Below, in pieces: positions 1 through 6,039 of a stretch of DNA of 8,841 nt. Under the pieces are notes generated by a model. That model saw only the letters and a program-made list of their open reading frames with translations, did not search any database and was not told the origin of the DNA. Location: NCBI GenBank assembly GCA_017456685.1, contig JAFTIV010000046.1:1-8841 (forward strand). Direction: 5' to 3'. The position numbers and the translations under genes were made by a program. The number at the start of each line of letters is the position of its first letter. Within the stretch, counting starts at the first letter, position 1. Source of the stretch: Clostridia bacterium. GTDB taxonomy: Bacteria; Bacillota; Clostridia; Oscillospirales; CAG-272.

Positions 1-32
1 CCTGCCCCTCAGTCAAAGCTACATTAGTGACC

Positions 33-46
33 TTATTGTACCATAA
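33..46. promoter_or_regulatory. Possible operator upstream of the alpha-galactosidase promoter
   Basis: TTATTGTACCATAA is an imperfect palindrome (12 of 14 positions symmetric). It lies inside a wider 7-bp inverted repeat, ATTAGTG (23-29) and CACTAAT (52-58). It sits about 37 bp upstream of the -35 box of the alpha-galactosidase gene, where an activator would bind. No regulator gene for it is visible in the window. AT-rich DNA produces such symmetry by chance, so this is a candidate only. Apart from this and the promoter I see no gene in bases 1-145. Confidence 0.25.
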
Positions 47-82
47 AATGACACTAATTTCAATACAAATTAAATAAACATA

Positions 83-111
83 TTGAAAAAAATAAATATG
101 TATGATAAAAT
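83..111 (+). promoter_or_regulatory. Sigma-A promoter of the alpha-galactosidase gene (extended -10)
   Basis: The -35 box TTGAAA (83-88) is followed by a 17-nt spacer and the -10 box TAAAAT (106-111). A TG dinucleotide at 103-104, one base before the -10, makes it an extended -10 promoter. Transcription should start near 118, giving a short leader of about 28 nt that carries the AAGGAG ribosome binding site at 135-140. The 14-nt stretch around the -10 (100-113) recurs exactly at the oxidoreductase promoter (5986-5999). Confidence 0.75.
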
Positions 112-145
112 TAAATAAATATATTTATATATTTAAGGAGATTTT

Positions 146-2341
146 ATGGCAATTCTAAGAAACGATGCTGACAAGACCCTTACCCTTCTTACAAAAAATA
201 CAATGTATCAAATGAAGGTTGATGACAGAGGCGTGCTTGAGCATACATATTACGGTAAAAAAATGGAATATATGGATATGCATTACTATGTTGAATGTAT
301 TGATGGCGCTTCATTCTCTCCATATCCTGTAAACGATAAAACTGACGATCGTTATTCCTATAATCATATTTCACAGGAGCTTAGCACCTCTGGAGTTGGA
401 GATTTTCGTATAAGCGCAATAGGACTTAGAAACACCGATGGCTCATACGGCTGTGAGCCAAGATTTGTAAGCGCAGAGATAAGAGACGGAAAATACTCTC
501 TAAATGGACTCCCTGCCTTCTATGGTGACGAGGCGCAAACGCTCGTTGTTACCCTTAAGGACACGGTTTACGATATCTATTTTCATCTTTACTATGGCGT
601 TTTTGAGGAGTATGACCTTATCACAAGAAGCGTAGTTGTGGAAAATAAAACAAACGCATCTATCAAGCTTGAGAAGGCTCTTAGCCTAACTCTTGATATG
701 CCATATGGCTCATATGATATGCTTTATTTCCACGGCAGACATACAAGAGAGAGAATACTTGAGAGAACAAGAATAAAGCACGCAAGGACCACTGTCGCAA
801 GTGTTCGTGGTGCCTCATCTCATATGCATAATCCATTTGTTGTAATTGCTGATAAAAACGCAAACGAGGATTACGGAAGTGCTTGGGGAATTGCTCTTGT
901 ATATAGCGGAAACTTTGAAATTACCGCAGAGAAGAACCTTCAGGAAAAGACCCGTGTTGTTGCAGGTATAAATACAGAAAACTTCAATTATGAGGTTCCA
1001 GCGGGAGAGTCCTTTACAGCTCCTGAGGTTGCTATGGTATATAGCGCAAACGGCTTTGCAAATATGTCAAATTGCTTCCATAAGGCTATAAGAAATAACC
1101 TTTGTCGTGGCAAGTTCAAGAATGCACAGCGCCCAGTTCTTATCAATAACTGGGAGGGCACATATTTCGATTTCAACGCAGATAAGCTCGTTTCTATGGC
1201 TCATGAGGCGGCTAAAATGGGTGTTGAGCTTTTCGTTATGGACGATGGCTGGTTCGGCAAGAGAGATAACGACAGATGCGCCCTTGGTGACTGGACACCA
1301 AACGAGGAAAAGCTTCAAGGAACTCTCAAATCCCTTGCTGAGCGTATAAACGCAGAAGGGATGAAATTTGGTATTTGGTTTGAGCCAGAGTGTATCTCGC
1401 CTGATAGCGACCTTTATCGCGCTCACCCAGATTATGCCCTCGCAATGCCCAATCGAACCCCGCAACAATCAAGACACCAGTATGTGATTGATATGTCGCG
1501 CAAGGAGGTTCGTGATAACATTTATAATCAGCTTGCTAAGGTTCTTAGCAGTGCTAATATTTCCTATGTAAAATGGGACTTCAACAGACACCTTACCGAT
1601 GTTTATAGTGTAGAGCTTCCAGCCGAGAAGCAAGGCGAGGTATATCACCGCTATATGCTTGGAGTATATGAGCTTCTTGAAAGAATTTTAACAAGCTTCC
1701 CAAATGTTCTCTTTGAGAGCTGCTCAGGTGGAGGCGGACGCTTCGATTGTGGAATGCTTTATTATATGCCACAGGTTTGGACAAGTGATAACTCGGACGC
1801 AATTGATAGACTTAAAATTCAATATGGTACTTCCTTCGCTTACCCCGTTTCAACAATGGGCGCACACGTATCCGTTTGCCCTAACCACCAAAACGCAAGG
1901 ATTACACCACTTAAAACTCGTGGAAATGTTGCTTATTTTGGCACATATGGCTTGGAGCTCGATGTCACTAAGATGACCGACGACGAAAAAGCAGAGATTG
2001 CTCGTCAAATTGTTGAATTCAAAAAGCATTATGAGCTAATTCAACGCGGAGATTATTACAGACTTATCTCTCCGTATCCGGAGGAGGAAAGCCTATTCTG
2101 CGCTTGGGAGGTAGTAAAGCCAGACGGAAGCGAGGCTCTTGCTTGTGCGGTTCGCTATGAAAGCGATGCCTGCACAGCTCCAGAATTCCTTAAGCTAAAG
2201 GGACTTTGTGAGAACAAATGGTACACAGTAAACGACAGTAAGGAAAAATACCTTGGTAGTGCACTTATGAACGCGGGAATTAAAATTCCTTATAATTTCT
2301 TTACTTATCCATCAACCCTGTTCCACATTAAAGAGGCGTAA
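146..2341 (+). CDS. Alpha-galactosidase, glycoside hydrolase family 36 (AgaA/RafA type)
   Basis: A retaining exo-alpha-galactosidase that removes terminal alpha-1,6-galactose from raffinose, stachyose or melibiose. No signal peptide is present, so it acts in the cytoplasm on imported sugars. At 731 residues it has the full GH36 length (about 730): N-terminal beta-sandwich to about 325, catalytic (beta/alpha)8 barrel about 325-650, C-terminal beta domain. Visible motifs are NNWE (W336), MDDGWFG (D366-D367), the nucleophile D478 in KWDFNRH, the SCSGGGGRFD loop and the acid/base D548 in WTSDNSDA. From memory, these numbers coincide exactly with Geobacillus stearothermophilus AgaA. The ATG at 146 is preceded by AAGGAG with 5-nt spacing. 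The gene is monocistronic, with its own promoter and a downstream terminator. No transporter or sucrose phosphorylase gene adjoins it, so the in vivo substrate is inferred from the family. Confidence 0.97.
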   Translation: MAILRNDADKTLTLLTKNTMYQMKVDDRGVLEHTYYGKKMEYMDMHYYVECIDGASFSPYPVNDKTDDRYSYNHISQELSTSGVGDFRISAIGLRNTDGSYGCEPRFVSAEIRDGKYSLNGLPAFYGDEAQTLVVTLKDTVYDIYFHLYYGVFEEYDLITRSVVVENKTNASIKLEKALSLTLDMPYGSYDMLYFHGRHTRERILERTRIKHARTTVASVRGASSHMHNPFVVIADKNANEDYGSAWGIALVYSGNFEITAEKNLQEKTRVVAGINTENFNYEVPAGESFTAPEVAMVYSANGFANMSNCFHKAIRNNLCRGKFKNAQRPVLINNWEGTYFDFNADKLVSMAHEAAKMGVELFVMDDGWFGKRDNDRCALGDWTPNEEKLQGTLKSLAERINAEGMKFGIWFEPECISPDSDLYRAHPDYALAMPNRTPQQSRHQYVIDMSRKEVRDNIYNQLAKVLSSANISYVKWDFNRHLTDVYSVELPAEKQGEVYHRYMLGVYELLERILTSFPNVLFESCSGGGGRFDCGMLYYMPQVWTSDNSDAIDRLKIQYGTSFAYPVSTMGAHVSVCPNHQNARITPLKTRGNVAYFGTYGLELDVTKMTDDEKAEIARQIVEFKKHYELIQRGDYYRLISPYPEEESLFCAWEVVKPDGSEALACAVRYESDACTAPEFLKLKGLCENKWYTVNDSKEKYLGSALMNAGIKIPYNFFTYPSTLFHIKEA

Positions 2342-2347
2342 AAATAA

Positions 2348-2370
2348 TGCAGGCTCGAAAAGAGCCTGCA
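2348..2370 (-). terminator. Stem-loop, probably a second terminator for hprK
   Basis: A perfect 9-bp stem (TGCAGGCTC at 2348-2356 with GAGCCTGCA at 2362-2370) closes a 5-nt loop. Read on the plus strand it has no U-tract after it. On the minus strand it is followed by TTATTTTTA, so it would work best as a backup terminator for transcripts coming from hprK. It may also protect the 3' end of the alpha-galactosidase mRNA. Confidence 0.6.
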
Positions 2371-2379
2371 CATAAACGC

Positions 2380-2407
2380 AAAAAACGGAACATAAGTTCC
2401 GTTTTTT
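2380..2407. terminator. Bidirectional terminator between the alpha-galactosidase gene and hprK
   Basis: AAAAAACGGAA (2380-2390) pairs perfectly with TTCCGTTTTTT (2397-2407) around the 6-nt loop CATAAG. The A-run on one arm and T-run on the other make it a Rho-independent terminator in both directions, as expected between convergent genes. The AAAAACGGA arm also appears in all three hairpins at 8136-8399. Confidence 0.9.
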
Positions 2408-2409
2408 AA

Positions 2410-3369
2410 TTATTTTTTGTCAGTAGGGTCAGCAAAGCCATACTCAAGTGAGAGCTGCTTGTTAAACTCCTCGGCGGTGTTATATCCCATGTCCTTAAGA
2501 CGGAAGTTCATTGCCGCAATTTCAAGAATTACAGCAAGATTACGACCAGGGTGAACAGGTATTGTAATTGCAGGAATTTGAATTCCAAGAATTTCGTGAA
2601 TTTCTGTATCAAGTCCCATTCTATCGTAATTCTTACCCTCAACCCAATGCTCAAGATTGATAACGAGCTCGATTTTTTCAGTCTCCTTAACCGCGCCCAT
2701 ACCAAAGATTCTGCGGACATCAATAAGGCCAATACCGCGAAGCTCCATATAGTATCTTATAATTTTAGGTGCGCGACCAACCAAGGTTTTATCGGAAACA
2801 CGGCTTATCTCAACAGCATCATCGGCAACGAGACGATGTCCTCGCTTGATAAGCTCAATCGCGGTTTCACTTTTACCAATACCGCTATCACCAAGAATAA
2901 GCACACCCTTACCATAAACCTCAACAAGTACACCATGCCTTGTAACTCTTGGCGCTAAGTGTACATTAAGAGATGAAATTAGAGCAGAGGTGAAGATGCT
3001 TGTTGGCATGCTTGTGCGTAGTACAGGCACCGAATATTCCTTGGCAAGCTCGGTAATTTCGGCAAATGGCTCAATATTTCTTGTTATAACAATACAAACA
3101 GGGCGCTTTGATAAGAAGTTTCCAACGCGCTCTACTCTTTCAGTAGATGAAAGCTTACTTAAATAAATCGACTCAACACGACCAATAACCTGAATTCTTT
3201 CAGGGTCAAAATAGTCAAAAAATCCCGCAAGTGGAAGTCCAGGACGAATAATGTCCGCGTGCGCTATCATAATCTTGTCGATATTGTCTGGCGCATATAT
3301 AGTTTCAAGATTAAATTCTTCAATGAGCTGACTAAGCGGTACGGTATGCTTTGTAGTAACGTTTTCCAT
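2410..3369 (-). CDS. hprK: HPr kinase/phosphorylase
   Basis: A bifunctional cytoplasmic enzyme that phosphorylates HPr on Ser46 with ATP or PPi and reverses the reaction by phosphorolysis. It is the sensor step of CcpA-type carbon catabolite repression in Firmicutes. The 319 residues match the family (about 310-320). An N-terminal HPr(Ser)-kinase domain (about 1-130) precedes the catalytic domain, with H145, the P-loop GDSGIGKS (160-167; K166, S167), VADDAVE (D183-D184) and the family signature ELRGIGLIDV (from E209). I choose the ATG at 3369 because a GGAGG lies just upstream (3378-3374); a start at the TTG at 3381 would put this ribosome binding site inside the coding region. Its usual clostridial partners (rapZ, yvcK, whiA, murB) are absent. 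It is divergent from an unknown PAS/kinase-like gene and convergent with the alpha-galactosidase gene. Confidence 0.97.
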   Translation of the reverse strand: MENVTTKHTVPLSQLIEEFNLETIYAPDNIDKIMIAHADIIRPGLPLAGFFDYFDPERIQVIGRVESIYLSKLSSTERVERVGNFLSKRPVCIVITRNIEPFAEITELAKEYSVPVLRTSMPTSIFTSALISSLNVHLAPRVTRHGVLVEVYGKGVLILGDSGIGKSETAIELIKRGHRLVADDAVEISRVSDKTLVGRAPKIIRYYMELRGIGLIDVRRIFGMGAVKETEKIELVINLEHWVEGKNYDRMGLDTEIHEILGIQIPAITIPVHPGRNLAVILEIAAMNFRLKDMGYNTAEEFNKQLSLEYGFADPTDKK

Positions 3370-3405
3370 AAATACCTCCAATAGATTCGCTAATGCTCAT
3401 ATAAG

Positions 3406-3434
3406 ATTTTAACATATAAAAAATAAAATTGCAA
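3406..3434 (-). promoter_or_regulatory. Promoter of hprK (extended -10)
   Basis: Read on the minus strand, TTGCAA (3434-3429) is followed by a 17-nt spacer and TAAAAT (3411-3406), with TG one base upstream of the -10 box. Transcription would start near 3399, giving a leader of about 30 nt before the ATG at 3369. Its form, TATG-N-TAAAAT, is the same as at two other promoters in the window. I see no convincing plus-strand promoter in this 82-bp divergent gap for the gene at 3452. Confidence 0.65.
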
Positions 3435-3451
3435 TAACAAAAGGATAAATT

Positions 3452-4282
3452 ATGAGACTTAATAAAAATAAGAATCTTTTTATAATAACTACAAATGAGG
3501 CAGGAATAATATTAAGTATTTCGAGCTATGCAACCAAGGCCCTAAGCGGAATATCAATTGGAGATGATGTTTTTAGTCTGGTAGATGCAAGTGAGCTTCG
3601 AAAGCTTTCTATGTACAATTCAAAAGCGATCGTTAGAAAAAGCATGATTGAGGATTTCCCAATTGTAATAATGAGGTCAAGCCTTAAAAGCCATATGAAA
3701 ACGGTAGAGCTTTGCTTTGTGCCAAAGAAGATTTCCGCTGAAGGCGCGATGAAAAACGCGGAGAATGTTTTGTCCTTGTACACGGAGAAAAGAGGAGCAA
3801 TATCAAAAGTAAACCTTCGCAAATACATAGAAGACATTCTTTTTGCCCTTGGAGAGAAAAAGGCAAATCGCGGAATAGATGCTTCTATAACAGGAAATGG
3901 ACGAGAAATAGAAATAAGCCCTACATGCCTTGAGCTTTTGGTGCTTACTACAATAAGCGCGCTTGTTGATGTTAGCTTTAAGGATAAAATAAGCATAGCT
4001 ATAGACGAGCATGGCTTTTCAGTCTCACTTGCTTTAAAAGTAATAAACGGCTTACAGGAGGGAGAGCTTTTGGAATTGTTCCCACAGCTTACCTCAAGGC
4101 TTTATCTTTTGAGAAGCATTTGCGAGGACGAGGGAATAGATATGAATTTGATTACAAGTGGTGGCGAAATAATCTTCGATTTTGATCTGACAAGGCTTGC
4201 AAAAGGAAGGGTTGCTCTTGGCGTGGCTGGCTCGGTATTTACAGAAAGACTTTCTCATTATATCAATATATTGTTCGCATAA
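3452..4282 (+). CDS. Unknown protein: PAS-like domain plus degenerate histidine-kinase ATPase-like fold
   Basis: I do not recognise this 276-residue protein by name. Residues 9-45 read like the first strands and helices of a PAS domain (FIITTNEAGIILSIS, then GISIGDDVFSLV). From V120 (VNLRKYIEDIL) the order follows the linker and ATP-binding region of sensor histidine kinases. A helix at 157-176 stands where the N-box should be, and SRLYLLRSICEDEGI (215-229), followed by a GGEIIFDFDL strand, stands where the G2 box should be. The N-box Asn, DxG and GxG motifs and any phospho-accepting H-box are missing, so it should not bind ATP normally. No membrane segment is visible. AAAAGGA (3439-3445) precedes the ATG by 6 nt. 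ATA, AGA and AGG codons are frequent, which suggests low expression. It diverges from hprK and is monocistronic. The fold assignment is inference. Confidence 0.8.
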   Translation: MRLNKNKNLFIITTNEAGIILSISSYATKALSGISIGDDVFSLVDASELRKLSMYNSKAIVRKSMIEDFPIVIMRSSLKSHMKTVELCFVPKKISAEGAMKNAENVLSLYTEKRGAISKVNLRKYIEDILFALGEKKANRGIDASITGNGREIEISPTCLELLVLTTISALVDVSFKDKISIAIDEHGFSVSLALKVINGLQEGELLELFPQLTSRLYLLRSICEDEGIDMNLITSGGEIIFDFDLTRLAKGRVALGVAGSVFTERLSHYINILFA

Positions 4283-4289
4283 TCAAAAA

Positions 4290-4319
4290 GGGGCGTCGTT
4301 TCTACGACGCTCCATTTTT
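4290..4319. terminator. Bidirectional terminator between convergent genes
   Basis: GGGGCGTCG (4290-4298) pairs with CGACGCTCC (4305-4313), including one G-T pair, around a 6-nt loop. ATTTTT follows on the plus strand. The upstream AAAAA becomes a T-run on the minus strand, so the hairpin can end both the 3452-4282 transcript and the minus-strand three-gene cluster. Confidence 0.85.
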
Positions 4320-4338
4320 GTGAATGTACCTGCTTGTG

Positions 4339-4821
4339 CTATCCAAGCAAAACAAGCGCAAGTAAGGCGATAATGTCGTCATTTTCCTTGTCATCACTCA
4401 TAAGCAAGAGTATCAATCCAAGGAGCAGTAGCGTGTCCTTGTCGAAGCGCGATATTATGGATTTTAGGCTTGAGAGCTCTCGCCTCTTCGCAAATACTGG
4501 AGCCTCATTGCTCACTTCAGCATCTATCTCGTCATCGATTTTTACCTCATCGTAAGGCTCAGCCTCTGCTACCTCACACTCCTCGCATATTTCCTCGCTT
4601 GAGATAGAGTCCTCGCTTGTAAAGCTCTCCTCCACAACAGAATTCTCCTCATAGCCTTCATTTGCCCTTGACTCAATAGGCACAAACGATGGAGAATGAG
4701 CCACTCGTGAAGCACTAAGAGACGGAGGGCGATGCGCCTTAACCTCGGGCTCACGCTCTGGCTGAAAACGGCTTCCACCATAATTTTTTGGTATTGATAT
4801 ACCCGAATATCTGCTATACAT
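4339..4821 (-). CDS. Hypothetical acidic protein with a Leu-rich hydrophobic C-terminus (third gene of a small cluster)
   Basis: The 160-residue product has three parts. The N-terminus (MYSRYSGISIPKNYGGSRF) is Tyr/Gly-rich. A long, probably disordered middle (about 20-110) is rich in Glu, Ser and Pro. The C-terminus has two short hydrophobic runs, TLLLLGLILLLM and IIALLALVLLG, separated by the acidic SDDKENDD. Both runs are too short for standard membrane helices, but they could be a re-entrant or amphipathic membrane anchor or an assembly segment. The N-terminal and C-terminal patterns recall hypothetical proteins I have seen in spore-forming Clostridia, with no function known to me. The ATG at 4821 lies 3 nt after the stop of the gene before it, and that TGA stop sits inside the ribosome binding site AGGTGAT, so translation is probably coupled. 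Function unknown. Confidence 0.8.
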   Translation of the reverse strand: MYSRYSGISIPKNYGGSRFQPEREPEVKAHRPPSLSASRVAHSPSFVPIESRANEGYEENSVVEESFTSEDSISSEEICEECEVAEAEPYDEVKIDDEIDAEVSNEAPVFAKRRELSSLKSIISRFDKDTLLLLGLILLLMSDDKENDDIIALLALVLLG

Positions 4822-4824
4822 AAA

Positions 4825-5154
4825 TCACCTTGTAATTTTGATTATTTCAGCAATCTGCTCAACACGCAGGATGTTGTCTATCATATGTGCACGCTTGTCG
4901 CTAAGATAGGGCTTTAGCGCGACTAAAAGCTTGGTGCTTTTAGAATGATCAAGTCGTGCTCGCCCGCGCTCTTGCTCCTTATCCTTGCCATCTTCTCTTG
5001 GAGTGCTCATTGATGAGGCGATTGCCTCAATTACCTCGGGAAGTGCCTCGTCGCTATTTTGTGAATGTGCGCTTGCTATCCCCGAAATTTTGCTCATAAG
5101 CTCCTCGTTCCCAAGCACAGAGGACAGAAGCGTATCAAATCCGCCCTCGCTCAT
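4825..5154 (-). CDS. Hypothetical helical protein (second gene of a small cluster)
   Basis: A 109-residue soluble, mostly helical protein. The N-terminus (MSEGGFDTLLSSVLGNEELM) looks like an amphipathic helix, the centre (about 35-70) is charged and low in complexity, and the C-terminus carries LLVALKPYLSDKRAHMID followed by another helix. This 'LLxALKPYLSxKR' ending recalls small uncharacterised clostridial proteins; I know no function. Its ATG (5154-5152) overlaps the stop of the upstream gene as ATGA, a classic sign of translational coupling. Its own stop falls in the ribosome binding site of the next gene. The 160-residue and 72-residue neighbours are therefore likely partners, perhaps in one complex. 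Sporulation is a guess from genome type, not from a motif. Confidence 0.8.
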   Translation of the reverse strand: MSEGGFDTLLSSVLGNEELMSKISGIASAHSQNSDEALPEVIEAIASSMSTPREDGKDKEQERGRARLDHSKSTKLLVALKPYLSDKRAHMIDNILRVEQIAEIIKITR

Positions 5155-5369
5155 TTTTTACCACCCTTTTCAAGAAGCTCACAGGCGCGTGCAATGTCCG
5201 CGTCGGTAAGTCCCTCAAGCACCGCTCGTAGCTTGCTCATGTCCTCGGGGCGTCTTGCATCCTTCATAAAATCGCTCCCCGAGCGCGAGAGCGCAAATTT
5301 AAGGGTGCTCCAAAGCCTGTCATCGTTCATTTTAAGAAGCATATTTATCGTGCCCTTGTCGATTTTCAT
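5151..5369 (-). CDS. Hypothetical small helical protein (first gene of a small cluster)
   Basis: A 72-residue protein without signal peptide or membrane segment. Two helical blocks are visible: NDDRLWSTLKFAL (about 14-27), and SKLRAVLEGLTDADIARA (about 45-62) continuing into CELLEKGGKK. The pattern 'LW..L......G......P..M..LR..L...TDADI.RA.ELL' recalls short hypothetical proteins in Clostridia. I choose the ATG at 5369 because GAGGTGAT lies directly upstream. An in-frame GTG at 5420 would add 17 residues but lies upstream of the ribosome binding site. It is the promoter-proximal gene of the cluster and overlaps the next one by 4 nt. It is divergent from the phosphoesterase gene across 90 bp. 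Function unknown. Confidence 0.8.
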   Translation of the reverse strand: MKIDKGTINMLLKMNDDRLWSTLKFALSRSGSDFMKDARRPEDMSKLRAVLEGLTDADIARACELLEKGGKK

Positions 5370-5413
5370 ATAAATCACCTCGCTTTCTAATATCTTATGA
5401 GAAATTTTGGCGG

Positions 5414-5442
5414 TTGACACAATTAGGTAGCTGTGATATATT
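5414..5442 (+). promoter_or_regulatory. Near-consensus sigma-A promoter of the phosphoesterase gene
   Basis: A perfect -35 box, TTGACA (5414-5419), is followed by exactly 17 nt and TATATT (5437-5442, one mismatch to TATAAT). The predicted transcript start near 5449 lies at the edge of the ribosome binding site GAGGTGAT (5449-5456), so the 5' leader would be only about 11 nt before the ATG at 5460. Confidence 0.8.
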
Positions 5443-5459
5443 AATAATGAGGTGATTTT

Positions 5460-5942
5460 ATGAAGCTTTTAGTGTTTGCTGACTCTCACGGAGCCAGAAA
5501 AAATATAGTTGAGGCAATAAAGAGAAGTGGCGCAGGAGTTGAGATTGTGCTTTTTCTTGGTGATGGCTTGAACGATCTTGAATATGCTCGCTCGTGCTTT
5601 CCAGAGCTTAGCTTTTTTGAGGTGAGAGGAAATTGCGACCTTTTCGCTGGAGATATTCCTAAGCAGGCGGTGCTTGACCTTGATGGTGCTAAGCTTCTTG
5701 TCACTCACGGAGATAAATATAATGTAAAATATGGCTTGACAACGATAACCTATTCGACAGCCGAGCTTGAGGCGGATGGTGCATTCTTTGGGCACACTCA
5801 TCAGCCACTCGAAAAATGCGAGTATGTTGCCGATAGAAGAATACAGCTTTTCAACCCTGGAAGTATAGCTCAGGGGAGCTACGGGGTTGTCAATATAGTA
5901 AAGGGAGTAATAATAACAAATATTATAAATTTATTCACATAA
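5460..5942 (+). CDS. Metallophosphoesterase, YfcE/MJ0936 family
   Basis: A 160-residue calcineurin-like phosphodiesterase, the usual length for this compact family. Members hydrolyse phosphodiesters in vitro with Mn2+ or similar metals; the natural substrate is generally unknown. All metal and catalytic motifs are present: DSH (D8, H10), LGDG (D35), RGNCD (N58), VTHGD (H83) and GHTH (H112, H114), followed by FNPGS. No signal peptide is seen, so it is cytoplasmic. The ATG at 5460 is preceded by GAGGTGAT. It is divergent from the small-protein cluster. I see no hairpin terminator in the 97 bp before the next gene, so some readthrough into the oxidoreductase pair is possible, although that pair has its own promoter. 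The yfcE or MJ0936 name gives the family only. Confidence 0.95.
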   Translation: MKLLVFADSHGARKNIVEAIKRSGAGVEIVLFLGDGLNDLEYARSCFPELSFFEVRGNCDLFAGDIPKQAVLDLDGAKLLVTHGDKYNVKYGLTTITYSTAELEADGAFFGHTHQPLEKCEYVADRRIQLFNPGSIAQGSYGVVNIVKGVIITNIINLFT

Positions 5943-5968
5943 AAGCGCCTTAAAATTTAGAAAAACTA

Positions 5969-5997
5969 TTGTATTTATTGCGCGCGTATGATAAAAT
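5969..5997 (+). promoter_or_regulatory. Promoter of the oxidoreductase/epimerase unit (extended -10)
   Basis: TTGTAT (5969-5974), a 17-nt spacer and TAAAAT (5992-5997), with TG at 5989-5990, form an extended -10 promoter. The spacer contains the alternating tract GCGCGCG (5980-5986) in otherwise very AT-rich DNA, which could be part of a repressor site. A start near 6004 leaves a leader of about 36 nt carrying GGAGG about 10 nt before the ATG at 6040. Confidence 0.7.
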
Positions 5998-6039
5998 TAT
6001 TATATAAAAACAAATATAATTTTTTGGAGGAATCCCACA

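Noticed and set aside
1067..1468. 133-codon antisense frame inside the alpha-galactosidase gene
   Set aside because: It lies opposite the conserved catalytic barrel and has no ribosome binding site or domain.
3370..3381. TTG start for hprK four codons upstream
   Set aside because: It would place the GGAGG ribosome binding site inside the coding region. The ATG at 3369 has ideal spacing.
4334..4555. Ser-rich plus-strand frame opposite the 160-residue protein
   Set aside because: It is the complement of an acidic/Leu-rich sequence and lacks a ribosome binding site.
5391..5399. CATAAGATA on the minus strand as a sporulation sigma-K type -10 box for the three-gene cluster
   Set aside because: The -10 matches the CATANNNTA pattern, but I find no matching -35 at the required distance. 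A sigma-A reading (GTGTCA, 17 nt, TAAGAT) is equally weak.
5370..5420. GTG start extending the 72-residue protein by 17 residues
   Set aside because: The GAGGTGAT ribosome binding site lies downstream of it, directly before the ATG at 5369.
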